Origin: Sthenelais limicola
Lineage: Eukaryota; Annelida; Polychaeta; Phyllodocida; Sigalionidae
Assembly (NCBI GenBank): GCA_942159475.1
Contig: OW804102.1
Location: 32,618,873-32,682,872 of the forward strand
Direction: 5' to 3'
DNA length: 64,000 nt
The notes beneath the pieces are model-generated. The model did no database searches, was not told where the DNA came from, and saw only the letters and a program-made list of their open reading frames with translations. Within the stretch, counting starts at the first letter, position 1. Every line of letters starts with the position of its first letter. Shown here in pieces: positions 12,119 through 23,507 of the stretch. A program made the translations under genes and the position numbers.

Positions 12119-13154
12119 TGGTGTAAAAACTGAATATTTCCCATGTAACATTAGCAAAAGTTCAAGTTGTATAAACATCCATATATAATATCTGACATAT
12201 CCTGCCGTACTAGCTGAGAACCTGATCATAACTTTGTGAGTGCCACCCCTTAGTGAATGCCCATAACAAATTATAGAGGACCTAATGCCAAATAATCTAT
12301 ACAGGCAACAGTCCATACTTATCACTTATCGTAGTCCAACATGTAATTACCTTACTTAAGATCCATAGAGAATTTGGCAGTCAACATGCATCCATGAAAT
12401 TGGGATATTTCATTCATATCATATGTATTCACAGAGACTTCTTTCACTTTAAACATTAAAATATAACTTTATCTCCAACTTTGATATACTTTGAATTATA
12501 TCTTTTTTAAATTTACTTAAGGCCAATACACTTATTAAATACACAGACACAATAATATGTATATTATAAGCTTTCCACCATGTCAGGGCTTTGCATGTTG
12601 CGAGGCTTAAACATAGAATTACACCAGTCTGTTGTTTATTTTACGTGAGAAATAAATATCACATTTGTTATTATATCCTATATGATAACTCTTAATTAAA
12701 GAGGCATTAGGTTGGACAATCAAGATTACTTTCTGACAACTCGTCCGATATATATATATATATAATATGACACTTCACAGTGCATCGAGCTGTAGATTCT
12801 TGTAAATTCTGACAAATTTGAGTAAATTGGTCTATTTCCAGGTAAGAAAGGCATTACTTTATGTTCCAGTTCCTGTGTGAGGAACAGTTAGGGGAGGCAA
12901 TATACATAAATGTCACAATATCACATGTCACATACACAAAGACTATATTACCTATCTGTGTAGCATCTAGGGCATGTACAGCACTCATGCCTTGTCATTT
13001 GTGAACAATGCACAAGTATGTACATGTATGTACAGTATACATGTTTAGTTTAGTTTAAATTCCTGTATTCAGTATATATAAGCATTACAATTAATTGCAA
13101 AGTGATGTTGTTCTCATCTCATCCTGGTCAATAATCTAGTAAATTACTGATACA
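12119..13154. other. Unannotated non-coding stretch
   Basis: AT-rich, with an (AT)n run at about 12745-12763. No gene seen. Confidence 0.5.
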
Positions 13155-13346
13155 CACTCTAGGTCCAAACCCTCAGATCAGATGAGAATGGTTATGTCAG
13201 CCTGCTTCGCTAATCGGTTTTCTGGACGTTAATGGGAATATAATGACATTTTACGGTCTTAATGGAATTATAATGGCACTTTGCTGTATAAGGCGAAAGG
13301 ATTTCCCTTTGTTTGAAGGGACTCTCTCAACTTTGGGCCTAGACTG
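13155..13346 (+). mobile_element. Family B MITE, subfamily 2, with exact target duplication
   Basis: Ends are CACTCTAGGTCC and GGCCTAGACTG. The flanks are exact TACA on both sides (13151-13154 and 13347-13350). The core differs from subfamily 1: ATGTCAGCCTGCTTCGCTAA and two GGTCTTAATGGAATTATAAT-like repeats. The copy at 40574-40775 is the same type in inverse orientation. Confidence 0.85.
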
Positions 13347-13350
13347 TACA

Positions 13351-14099
13351 AGGACATTATTTAATTTGCTTAATTGGCAGGACGGTAGAGTCAGTGTAGG
13401 TACAATACGCGAACACATATCGTAAACTCCGGTATAGATCCATTATTAATTATGTCCCAATGGAAAATTCTTATTATATTTTCTTGTCTGAAGCCTGATG
13501 TATGATTACAGGGACAAGGTCATCTTACCACCCAATGTATCAACAATGAAATGTTCTTAGCAGTATTGTTGTTATTATATTTTAATTTAATTTCCAAGGA
13601 CGGTCAGGAAGACCTGCAAGGTCAATTGCCAAGTGACATTCCTGTAAATTTTCAGGAAAGGAATAGAAATTGAATACATCATCTATAATTCGATATAAAT
13701 CAACCCTTCCCTATTCAAATCTTGAGTGCAATTTTGTTATAATGTTTGGGGCTTGAAAATGTTAACCCCTCTAGTGTGGAAGTAGTGATGGAAAGTATAC
13801 ATGTATTCTACACTGCTATACACGAATAACACTCTATTGCGTGCCGTTAAAGGGGGAGCCATTTGTGTGCAATATTTAAGTGGGTGCTTATATTTTTCCG
13901 GAAATGTCAGTCATGTTAACGACAACTATCTCCCACTCGGTCGGTTATCCTGTGTCAATATACAGAATTATACAAAGTTCATAATTATGAATCAGCATAT
14001 CAACGTTGCATGCGTATACCACTGAGTGGGATACGCCACCCCGACCACTGGAAGTACCTTTAGGAAACGTCCACAAAATGGCTTTTAAATGGTCCTTTT
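13351..14099. other. Unannotated non-coding stretch
   Basis: A short frame at 13801-14025 has no recognisable features. No repeat identified. Confidence 0.45.
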
Positions 14100-14420
14100 T
14101 AGATAATTAAGTTTTTTCTTAGTTTCGTTTATAAAGTTGTTTATTCAGAAATGAAAATTATATAATTTATTGATGCTCTTCTCAGTCAATCCTGATAATG
14201 ACAAAAAAGTGAAATTCCTTCGAATACAAAACATATTTTACACAAATTGTTAACCTTGTATACAATAAAGAAGAAGAAACACACACAAATAAAGAAATAT
14301 AGAATCATTCATGCAACAGATTCTATCATGTGTTAAAAAGTGACATCCTGCGACATCCTTACACATTTTCGATTTTCTTTTCTACCAGTTAGACATGATT
14401 ATCAGCACAATCGTTAAAGG
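14100..14420. repeat. Dispersed repeat family H
   Basis: It shares ordered blocks with 51281-51540: GTTTATTCAGAAATGA-like, TTTATTGATGCTCTTC plus CTCAGTCAATCCTGATAATG, then CATCCTTACACATTTTCG plus TTTTCTTTTCTACCAGTTAG and ATTATCAGCA. Shorter pieces recur at 17300-17372 and within 17800-18050. No inverted ends or coding potential were found, so its class is unknown. Confidence 0.6.
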
Positions 14421-15216
14421 CATATTATTGAAAATATCATGTAGGGTGCTATTTCTTTTTAAAAAGTTGTATTAAGGTATGGGCAAAAGCATAGTACAGT
14501 TACATTTGATAGCACAGTTATATTCTACTTTCCAAGATTATAGCCGATCAGATGTGAAAGGGAATAAACGTCTTCTTTGTCAAACAGGCAGTACAATATT
14601 TCACAATAAACTAAAACTAAACTGGTTCATATTATACAGGAATTGTGTTTACACTAATAAACAAACCATATTTATACCAGAAAAGTCCCATTACCATACA
14701 GCCAGGTTTCTTTGATCTCAGTATGGGCAATTCAACAAAGCTAGACACACATATATAAATCATTACATCGCTTGAAATTAATTATATTTATTTATTGGAT
14801 TTTGATGAATTTGTTGACCAAATGTGTTCACCAGTGTGTCACAAATATATCAAATGTTGTGTGCATCGGCTGGTGGGATATATGACTGTGACTGTTAAAC
14901 GTCAGTGAAACATGACAATGGATCTGTCAGAGGAAGAGAGACTGTTTAATATTTTACAGGCTATTCATTTTGATGAATAATTGGCAAGTTTAGATCTCTT
15001 TATATAAAGGATGACAACATGTAATCTGGTTTATTAGACGTTTATTGAGGCTCTTCTCTTGAAACTACAGATGGGCAGCTCCACACATTTATATATCCAA
15101 ATGAAAATATACAATATACGGCAATATTGGTATTGGGCTGATTCAAAAGATCTCTTTCGTTATGTTCAGTTATATTTTAAACATCATTAAAAGAAGAAAT
15201 TGCCCTGCAAATTTAG
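14421..15216. other. Unannotated non-coding stretch
   Basis: AT-rich. 15130-15216 resembles the left half of a family A element, but weakly. Confidence 0.45.
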
Positions 15217-15306
15217 AAATCGCCTGAACATTTACAATTTGCCTTCTCCAGTTCGTTCAAATCTGAAAGAACTGGTGAAGACCAATTGCAAATTTTCAGG
15301 CGATTT
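15217..15306. repeat. 90-bp imperfect foldback related to family A ends
   Basis: The left arm starts AAATCGCCTGAACATTTACA. The right arm ends TGCAAATTTTCAGGCGATTT. They pair over about 45 bp with a handful of mismatches and almost no loop. It seems to be two family A right termini (GGCGAAATC subfamily) joined head to head. If transcribed it would form a pre-miRNA-like hairpin. Confidence 0.75.
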
Positions 15307-15315
15307 CACCCATTA

Positions 15316-16267
15316 ATCTGAGGACCAAAGGAGTAACGCACAAGACACTATGCTGGCTAACCAAGGGATTTGGGGAAAATATCCGTCGGTTGGCCAACCG
15401 TTTGTATCCAACGACGTAACTTTGTTTTAGGAAACCACCTTCCAGGAACTGAACAGAAATGTTTATTTCCGAGCATTAGTTGTTTTAAACATGCAAAATA
15501 TACCTTTCAAGGGCTTTTTGTCGGCTTTAATTAGGTTTCGAAAATACACCTATTTGTGGCCCAGTTTAGGGACACACTGAGTTGTCGGTTAGGCGGTGTC
15601 TCGTCCCTCACCTATTATAATAATTCATGGGATATTATGAACAATAGTTAATAAGGTAAATACAGCTTTGTAGATGTTTTTTTATATTAATTTGGATAAA
15701 TTTAAAGGCTTTGGAGATGATTTCCTATGAATTTGAACGAATATTTCTGTAAGAAGCAGGAATAGAATAGACTAGGATTATGTCAGCATATAGATATATG
15801 GGGTAGCGCATTCCTTCCTCCACCTACACCCTTGCTCTGCATGGCCTAACTTTATGCTATTTGCGGTAAAGTTTTATGCCAGACTTGTCCTTTCAATAAA
15901 AAACAACAAATTAAGATTAGTTGACAATTTCTCTTGGCGCTATATGAGTGGGTTAGTTTAGAAAACATGATAAGATATTTTCCGGTTCTTTATTGGGATA
16001 TCATGGAAGTGCACCGTCGGAAATATGAGTGAGTAGTGTTGATGAGGGCAGTAAGGAGGGATAGGTTAGTAATATCGACAACCTTTACGGTTGGAATTCA
16101 AATCCATCTTCCGTGACCAACTTTGCATATTTTCTAAATAAAATGGACTTGTATGTGTATAGATCTATATGTGTCAGAAGAGAATTTGTCATATCTCTAC
16201 AGTAAAGCTGTCGGGAGATAAAGATATTTCTTAAGGCATCACCTGTTGGGTATAACAGATATACTTA
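15316..16267. other. Unannotated non-coding stretch
   Basis: AT-rich. A decayed tRNA-SINE-like patch is possible near 16040-16110 but is not supported well enough to call. Confidence 0.45.
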
Positions 16268-16727
16268 GGCTGCGTTTCCACTGGTTCGCTCTTTTGGCCC
16301 GCTCATGGCCCGCTCTTTTTTTATTGTCTTGAGCGCATAACAAGCGAAGTTTGAGCGAAACCAGAGCCGTCTAATAGAATCGGTTATTGCGCTCTATGTA
16401 CGCTCTAAAAAGTGGCTATGTGCGCTTCTTTAGAAGAGCGCAGGACGTTGCGCTTATATCTGATCTGTTTGATATGAGCGCAGCAACACAAGGCTCTTTC
16501 TACCTGTTAAAGAAGCGGACCAAGAGCGCAGTAAGAGCGCACAAACTCATTTACCATTGATTTCATATAGGAAACAAGCGCAACAGTAGAATCTCAGTAG
16601 AATCGCTCTGCGCTTGTATTGCGCTAAAAATATTAGCGGATGAAGAGCGACTGACAAGCGCCCCATAAACAAGCGCAGCAAGAGCGAGCCATGAGCACAT
16701 ATATAAGCGAACCAGTGGAATCGGACC
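16268..16727. mobile_element. Foldback element with repeated AGAGCGC motif
   Basis: The inverted ends are GCGTTTCCACTGGTTCGCTC on the left and GCGAACCAGTGGAATCGGAC on the right. A second inverted pair lies just inside (GCCCGCTCATGG and GAGCCATGAGC). The body holds many copies of GCGCTC, AGAGCGC or AAGCGC on both strands, echoing the GTTCGCTC of the terminus. It has no coding capacity. TTA-like bases flank it, which would suit a PIF/Harbinger relative, but this is inference. Confidence 0.8.
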
Positions 16728-17688
16728 TTTACACTATATGACTGACAATTAGAGTCTGGTCAGAATAAACTGACGCACATGTGAATTCAAATGTGCAAAG
16801 ACTAATATATATAGTTACAACTTACTCCCATGTTTTGTGATCGTCACCATGAGAATTTACCAATCATATGAGATAAAAACTTATACAATATTTTTTAAGT
16901 GGCAGTTGATTGGTACGTTCTGACGTTTCGACCTACAGTCTGTCTTTAATAATAGCCCAGGAATCTTTTGTGAGAAATATAGACAAATAGACTAAATTAC
17001 TGTGATGACTGGTGCCCTTCTAGGGATCTGCTCTTCTCGGGTGGGATATTGATATAAGACATTAATGATAGGGAAACATTATATTATTACCTTAATAGAG
17101 ATTGATGATAACAATTAAATGTTCTTAAATGTTTTACTTTATTTTAGTAGTTAGATACTTAGTCAAAAGCTATAGTAACCATAATATATACAATTTACAA
17201 TCTTTGAAATTCAGTTACATGCCATCTAAATAGGGATTATTTTCAGGTTTGGAGCAAACTGGAAGACCTGTGTTATACCAGATGTATGCCTCCATCTTGT
17301 CTTTTCAAGTACAAATTTATTTTAATTCTTAAGCAAGTTTATTCCGATGTTATTCTCAGTCAATTCTGATACAATAAATTAGTCTAAATTAAGTATTTAC
17401 ATTATATAATTTATAATATACATTATATAATTATTGAATTGAATGTTGAAGTCCAGAGGGTTGTGCTTCAGGAAATAACAGTGCTTGTCTCGTCCTGGCT
17501 TCCAATCCTGGACCATAAATGGTTCCTACATAACATCCATGAATCACTATTATGATAAATGGTCAATGTGAGTTGGACATACTATAGACACCCCCGTCAC
17601 GCATGAAAGATGACATACACACTTAGACTGAGGGCAATTACACGCTGCAGATAGAGTAGATCTAAGACACGAATACCTCTTGGGGAAG
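16728..17688. other. Unannotated non-coding stretch
   Basis: 17300-17372 contains a family H fragment (TTATTCTCAGTCAATTCTGA). Otherwise no feature seen. Confidence 0.45.
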
Positions 17689-18048
17689 ATCGGTGAGGGG
17701 ATGGTGAGGAGGGGGGGGGGGCGGGGGTGGTGAAGTTTAAAAAAGATCCATAAGGGGATGGGGGTGCAAGAAGAGATGGGGGGGGGGGAGGGGGTGAAGT
17801 TTGTTTTTTAGTTCAAAAAATGTTTATTCAGTAACTAATATTATATCACATATAGATGTTGGGGATGGGGGTACAAGAGGAGGAGAGGGGGGGGGGGAGT
17901 TTTTTTTTTACTTTTAAAAGATCGGTGAGGGGATGGGGGTGCAAGAGGAGAGGGGGGAGCTGAAGTTTCCTTTTTATAGTTTTAAAAATGTTTATTCAGT
18001 AATTAAGACTATATCACATATAGATGTTGTTCTCAGTCAATCCTGATA
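17689..18048. repeat. G-rich tandem duplication with embedded family H pieces
   Basis: Blocks of the form GGTGAGGGGATGGGGGTGCA, each followed by a long G run, recur at about 17690, 17750, 17860 and 17920. Two of them continue into AATGTTTATTCAGTAA and ATATCACATATAGATGTT. This is a duplicated unit of roughly 170-190 bp with variable homopolymers. The G runs can form G-quadruplexes. Confidence 0.75.
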
Positions 18049-18712
18049 GGGGGAAAAATAGGGAACTTCTTTCAATTATACTTTTCACCTGTAATTTAAC
18101 GTTATCAATGTAACATTGAGAACAGAAAATTACAATATAATATTGCCCTCCTGACATTGGCTAGACGGAAAGACACTTATATCAAAATACTTTTCAGCAC
18201 AGCTCATGATTGAAGATAGTGAACCATGTAGCAGGTCCGAGGTTATTAATACGTTTAGTGTCTGCTTCAGGTGGTTATAGCCCCAGGACGATAGAGGGCA
18301 GTGACAAGTCTCTACAAATGCCCCCCCCCTTTCCACATTCACTAGCTATCCTTACCTCTGCACCTGCTTCCCCCATCGCACAAAGCCATACCTTCCTATA
18401 CATATGTATATTCATCCATAAAGTACCTGACTTCATGCCTCATAAATCTGTCCTAGTATTCATGAATAAGTCAGTAACGTCTCAATATCAGGGATTGTCA
18501 TAGGGGTGGGATAGGCACCTGATGAACATATGGCAAGTGCGCACATTCGATCCGGCTTGAATCAACTAAGACTTTACTCTATGAAGATACAGTGAACCCT
18601 CTACTTGTGGCCACTGTTCTAATCTGATTCCTTTGCAATTATGGACAGTGAATAGTGCTTGTCTCTCTTCTCGACATGTCTATTATAACCTGTCCGTGGC
18701 TAAGATTCCTAT
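18049..18712. other. Unannotated non-coding stretch
   Basis: Two overlapping frames on opposite strands (18130-18342 and 18210-18503) show no domain. No repeat recognised. Confidence 0.45.
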
Positions 18713-18860
18713 GGAGGAGGGAGAGAGAGGAAAGAGAGGAAAGAGAGGAAAGAGAGGGAGAATTATGAGAGAGACGTAGAGAGAGAAGGGAAGGGAGAGA
18801 GATAGAAATAGGAATAGAGAGAGAGAGAGACAGGGAGGCAGAGAGACAGAGAGGGAGGAG
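18713..18860. repeat. GA-rich low-complexity tract
   Basis: It is a degenerate purine tract: four GGAAAGAGA units, then GAGAGAGAG and AGGGAGGCAGAGAGAC runs. Reverse-strand open frames through it translate to Ser/Leu/Pro-rich strings and are artefacts of the repeat. Confidence 0.9.
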
Positions 18861-18862
18861 CA

Positions 18863-19982
18863 AACTGCCAATACATCATGACAAAGGAAGTTATGAATTA
18901 AATGCACAGCGGGTGTTGCGAGGAATTTAAACTGTTATTGGCTGATGATTGCAACTGATTACTTTGAACAATTCTAATTATGTCCTACTCTGGAAGGTCC
19001 CAAACATTGGAAAGTTAGAAACAATTCCAATTATGTTTCCCAGTTCATGCTCTTCCGCTGGTTTCATTACTAGCTATTTCGCGGAGAAATGAATTACAGA
19101 GCAAATATATTACCTTTATTTTTTATCGTATCATTTATTACACGATTCTACCTAGATAATAGATCTGTATGTCATTGGCATACACAATATATCCAGCAGA
19201 TTTACGCTCATAACCAGTCCTGGACTAAGCCGATGCAAATATTTTGAAAAATAAAACGAAATAATTAAATAAAACTAAAGTAAAGTAAAAAGAGAATAAC
19301 TGGATGAGGGAGCCTGTTCTAAAATATTTGCATTCGATCTCAAATCGTTTTTAAAGCCCCCCTGCCACCCCGACACTCTCCCCGGAAGTGTTTGTAAGTC
19401 AGTGTCTGGGAATTAGATGACCCTTGTGAATTAAGTCATGCATACGTGACAGTGACCTGAGAGTGAAATTCACCTGTCACTGTCACACAAGCCTTATTCA
19501 GCTGTCATAAAGTTAATACCGGGGACGTCCTATACACACTTCAGACATATCGCTATCATAAACCCATTATCTGGTCCCGGATGAACTTAGCGATTATATT
19601 TTGAAGCATGCATTTCAAGCTTGTTTACTAGTTTCTGGAGGGTCTTTTGAATGGGGGAGATCGGATGAGCGACAGGAGAGGAGAGAAGAAAGGAAGTGGC
19701 AAAACGTTTCCTGTCCTAATATACATTCATTCTATTTCAATGGATTTACCAACAAATGGTTGTCAAATTAAATATTCTATTCGTCTTATTTAGAAGTAGA
19801 CTAGTTACATCTCCATCTTCCATCAATGATGTGAGTAACTGGAGGGGGAAATATCACATACCTTTTTCGAAATGAAGAATATTATTATCATAATCAAAAA
19901 TAAAGTCAACAGAATTATTCTGAATTATCATAAAGTAGGGAAATGGGATATGAGGACATATGAGTAAATTACAACCATGAAT
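18863..19982. other. Unannotated stretch with one short hairpin
   Basis: 19446-19486 is an inverted repeat: GTGACAGTGAC and its exact complement GTCACTGTCAC, separated by 19 bases. No gene seen. Confidence 0.5.
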
Positions 19983-20267
19983 GGTTCGATTCTCATGAAA
20001 CTGTTTCAAATGGAAAGTGTGGGAAAGGTCAGGAATGATAATCTAATATTTGGGCTGGAATGTGTATTTTCGGCATTAATTAATGGCTCTAATTTCCTAA
20101 ATATTCATCGTAGGTATGGGAAAGTAGGCACGCATCTATTCAGAATATAGATCCTGATAGCATAGAAACATTAATTATCAGGCATGACTACACAGGAAAG
20201 ATCTACTGAAAGAAAACTTGTAAAAATGACATTTTTACAATTTGGGACCATTTCATGAGAATCGACC
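19983..20267. repeat. Single-copy foldback with inner palindrome
   Basis: Left arm GGTTCGATTCTCATGAAACT and right arm ATTTCATGAGAATCGACC are inverted. Just inside the right arm, 20218-20240 is a perfect 23-nt palindrome (11-bp arms TTGTAAAAATG). No second copy was seen in this window. It may be a MITE or a chance structure. Confidence 0.55.
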
Positions 20268-21102
20268 AAATATATCATCCCTAGTATGAACAACACCTCC
20301 CCACCTACCTAGTTACACAAAGCAATATAAATAATGCATAGTATACGAAACCAATAAAGACCAATTAACAATTGTGACAGTGATTAACATTGTGACTATA
20401 GCTGTCAAATTACTGACAGATAACGACTGACAAGGGGAAGGGAGCAATCATTGTAACGGCCTTCAGTGAGTGTGCATCGTGGTTATTGCAGCAATTATCT
20501 AGATTTAATTATAGATCATCATTATTTAATATACGGATCAAAGAGTCATAGATAGTTGATTAGGTAAGTCACAGACTCAGTGACTCCCTTATAAACCAGC
20601 TATGGGGCTTCATAAGAGGACGTAGAAACCACAATTATTGATATCACCTTCCATTATTGACCCAAAGCAAATAGATGTGCTTCCGATTTATAAAGCTGAG
20701 AACTAGGTGGGTGGGATGGTAACTTTCTGAACTGGAAAAAATATCTATTTCGTAATAATATTTGTGTTAGACAAGAAAACTACCTATTAAGGGTTTTCCG
20801 GTTTTAAAGACTTGTTTTCCTGCTTTTTCTGTTAAGATCACAACAAAGATTAGGCAGGTCAAAATATGTGTAGATGGGGTAGGGTTTTCTAGGCAATTGG
20901 TTGGGGTGGGGTTGGGGGTGTGGGGTAAATTAAAAACACCTATTTTTGTTTTTGACCTATTCTACCATATAATTATGGATATTTCTAAAGAAAAGCTAAA
21001 AGATTAAATGCGAGCCACCTTTACAATCCTACGGTTGTGTGTGCTTCTGGCTTCTAGAATGCAGAGAAAAATCACTTTTGACAGAAATGAATCAAATGCA
21101 AG
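20268..21102. other. Unannotated stretch with a G-quadruplex motif
   Basis: 20903-20925 has four runs of at least four G with 1-3-base loops. No gene seen. Confidence 0.5.
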
Positions 21103-21331
21103 AGGGTCAGATTTTCAGAAAATGCACAATAATATACAGTTCTACACATCTAAAAATTAGAGTGAAAATTGATAAATACTCTGTATATCTGAGTGTATAC
21201 TGTACTGTATTCATTCAATAAATAGGTATGATTATGTTGAACTGTGTTTTAAACCTGATTTTCATCATAAGTTTGGGTTATTTGAGAGGATTGTTGAAGG
21301 CCAATTGTATATTTTCTAAAGATCTGACCCT
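21103..21331. mobile_element. Family A MITE
   Basis: GGGTCAGATTTTCAGAAAAT is at the left. TATTTTCTAAAGATCTGACC is at the right. The GTTTGGGTTATTTGAGAGG block is clear. The centre is about 10 percent shortened relative to 55777-56008. Confidence 0.75.
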
Positions 21332-21426
21332 AGAGATCTTTGCAATAGACAATGTATGTTGACCCCATACTTAATGCACAGTTCAGTTTGCTTAATTCAT
21401 ACATGTGTACGTGTCCCATTTTTTTG

Positions 21427-21631
21427 TGGGTCAGATCGTCAGAAAATGTACAATTGCCCTGGATCCACAATGACAAATCACATGACCAAATCGATATTCT
21501 AAATCAACACTATACCACATGTAATTAGATATACCTAGTATTATTAATTAAATTGTTATGCCTAATTTAGTAGAATCTACAGAATGTCTAGAACGTGCTG
21601 CTGATTGTACATCTTCTGACGATTTGACCCA
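21427..21631. mobile_element. Family A MITE, inverse and diverged
   Basis: The left end TGGGTCAGATCGTCAGAAAA is followed by ATTGCC. The right end CATCTTCTGACGATTTGACC is its inverse. It ends directly against a truncated family B fragment, so one of the two insertions removed or split the other. Confidence 0.65.
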
Positions 21632-21752
21632 TCCATGGGATTATAATGCGGTCTTTTGCGGTCTTAATGGAATTATAAAGGCACTTTGCGGTTTGAGGCG
21701 AGAGGCCTTCCCTCCGTGTGAAGGGACTCTCATCTTTGGGCCTAGACTGTAC
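21632..21752 (+). repeat. Family B fragment (subfamily 2, right part)
   Basis: It has GGTCTTAATGGAATTATAA twice in degenerate form, then GGCACTTTGCGGTTTGAGGC and the GGGCCTAGACTGTACA terminus. The left half is missing at the junction with the preceding family A copy. Confidence 0.7.
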
Positions 21753-22251
21753 AGACCATTAATGATGAGTCAAAGAAAGAGTTGAACATTACTTGAATTA
21801 ACTATCTGTGATATTTAATAGATATAATTATGGATATTTCTAAAGAAATGATGTGCATACCGATCTCTCTCTAGTTTCATAATTGTTCTACAACAGTTTC
21901 AATTAACACGGCCTCATAATTTGCCTCAAAGTCAATATAAAGTAAGATCCAAGGAAATTGTTTAAGATCTTTAAATGGTAAATCTAGAATAACAATTAGA
22001 TCTATTTTGAGCACCACTTCACGGTCGAGGTGATCACTAAATACAATGATCCAGATTCCGAATACCATCTGTCTATTCTTATAAACATTGAGATTAAAGG
22101 GAAGAAATTATTGTTTATTTCCTAACAATAATTACAGGACATCACAGACTGCACTTTAACTTAATAGAGGGTATGGGATGAAAAGGTATTGTAATTACAT
22201 GGTATGTTTAAGTGGTAGACAGGAACGTGTGTTTTGCTGTATGGCTTTCTC
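21753..22251. other. Unannotated non-coding stretch
   Basis: Reverse-strand frames here show no domain. Confidence 0.45.
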
Positions 22252-22567
22252 AATAGGGGATTTGCATGTCTCACCCGTTCAAATCTGGAATACAGATATT
22301 TAGCAACATTTTCATCGATAAATGAAAGGACCTTTTCACCAATGTCATGGCTTGTGTAAATAATCCATAAACAAACAAATGCATGATGGGAAACATGGAG
22401 TCTTGTTTTATGGAAACATGTAAAACACATGGATATTTACATGAGGTCATCCATAAATATGCAATGCTGAACATAACATGGTTTCTATAGCATCTACACT
22501 GATATACAACTTTTATAATTCCATGAACATCAGGATTCAAGATGGCGGCCATGCAAATCCCCTATAG
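22252..22567. mobile_element. Family I MITE
   Basis: Ends ATAGGGGATTTGCATG and CATGCAAATCCCCTAT are perfect inverted repeats. Both contain the octamer ATTTGCAT, a POU-factor site. The inner sequence is homologous to 33566-33903 in inverse orientation, for example ACCAATGTCATGGCTTGTGT against ACACAAGCTGTGATATTGGT. Open frames on the reverse strand are incidental. Confidence 0.8.
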
Positions 22568-23291
22568 GATAGGCTCCTTGGTTACTTATTGGCATCCGTT
22601 TAGAATATGGCCAATACGATCTTAGTCTATAATATAACCACATGGGTCTAGGGGTATTCGGTGTTAGTTCTGGTTGTCCTGCTTCATAAGTCCATTGAAA
22701 GAATTATAATAATAATTCAGAGGGAATTATATGATCTATAAACAACATACTTCAAATGCTGTTAGCACAAGCCTTTTAATTAAATCATATTCGGAGATGA
22801 ATCAAGATGAACACTTAGTTTAGTTTACGTTGTCATTTATTTTATTTTATCATTATTGAACCATCATTCAAGTTTACACCAGTTAATGACGCACTAGATT
22901 TACTAGTCCTCTTTATATATAAATACTAATATAACGTATTTCATTGAGCAAATGAATTGTAATTTTAATTATTTGATTACCTTTTCATAATCATCACAAG
23001 CATCATCGCTATTGTATCTAGCATGGTTAGGTTTTTGAACTGACTACATATGAAATGAGAGCCAGGGAAATAATGCCTACTTCTAAACATAACAGTTAAG
23101 TGACTAAAAATGTTTTATTTGAAAATAATAGGTATAATTCGACCTTCTTTAATTAATTAAAGTATGTGACATAAAGGGCCCACCTTCATTTAGTTCCCCA
23201 GACCAGAACCACTAATTTGTAGGTTAACAAATTGAAGCATAAGTCACTGAAGCCGAACCATTCATCATTTTAAGATTGCTTGTCAGATGCT
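22568..23291. other. Unannotated non-coding stretch
   Basis: AT-rich; nothing recognised. Confidence 0.45.
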
Positions 23292-23507
23292 CAGCAGCCC
23301 GTTGCATAAGACATCCTTACTTAGGAGTGTCCTTCCTTAGCTACTTGTGCTCGCTAAGCAGGTGGTAAGGAACATTTAGGAAAGCAATTAGCTATGCAGA
23401 CAATCCTTATTCCTACTCCTGCCATGGGACCTTCCTCCCTAAACAAGAAAGAATAGCTTAGCAAGGGACAGTTTCAGCAAGGATGTCTGATGCAACAGGC
23501 CCTGGCT
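23292..23507. mobile_element. Family D MITE, longest clean copy
   Basis: Left end CAGCAGCCCGTTGCATAAG and right end TGATGCAACAGGCCCTGGCTG frame CATCCTTACTTAGG, GCTAAGCAGGTGGTAAGGAA and TAGCTTAGCAAGGGA. Short CTTAGC and GCTAAG motifs recur inside on both strands. Non-coding. Confidence 0.75.

Noticed and set aside
16040..16110. Patch resembling a tRNA-derived SINE (GGTTGGAATTCAAATCC)
   Set aside because: The B-box match is poor and the A box is unconvincing; no second copy.
18639..18907. Ser/Leu-rich reverse frames
   Set aside because: Direct products of the GA-rich repeat, read in two frames with the same look.
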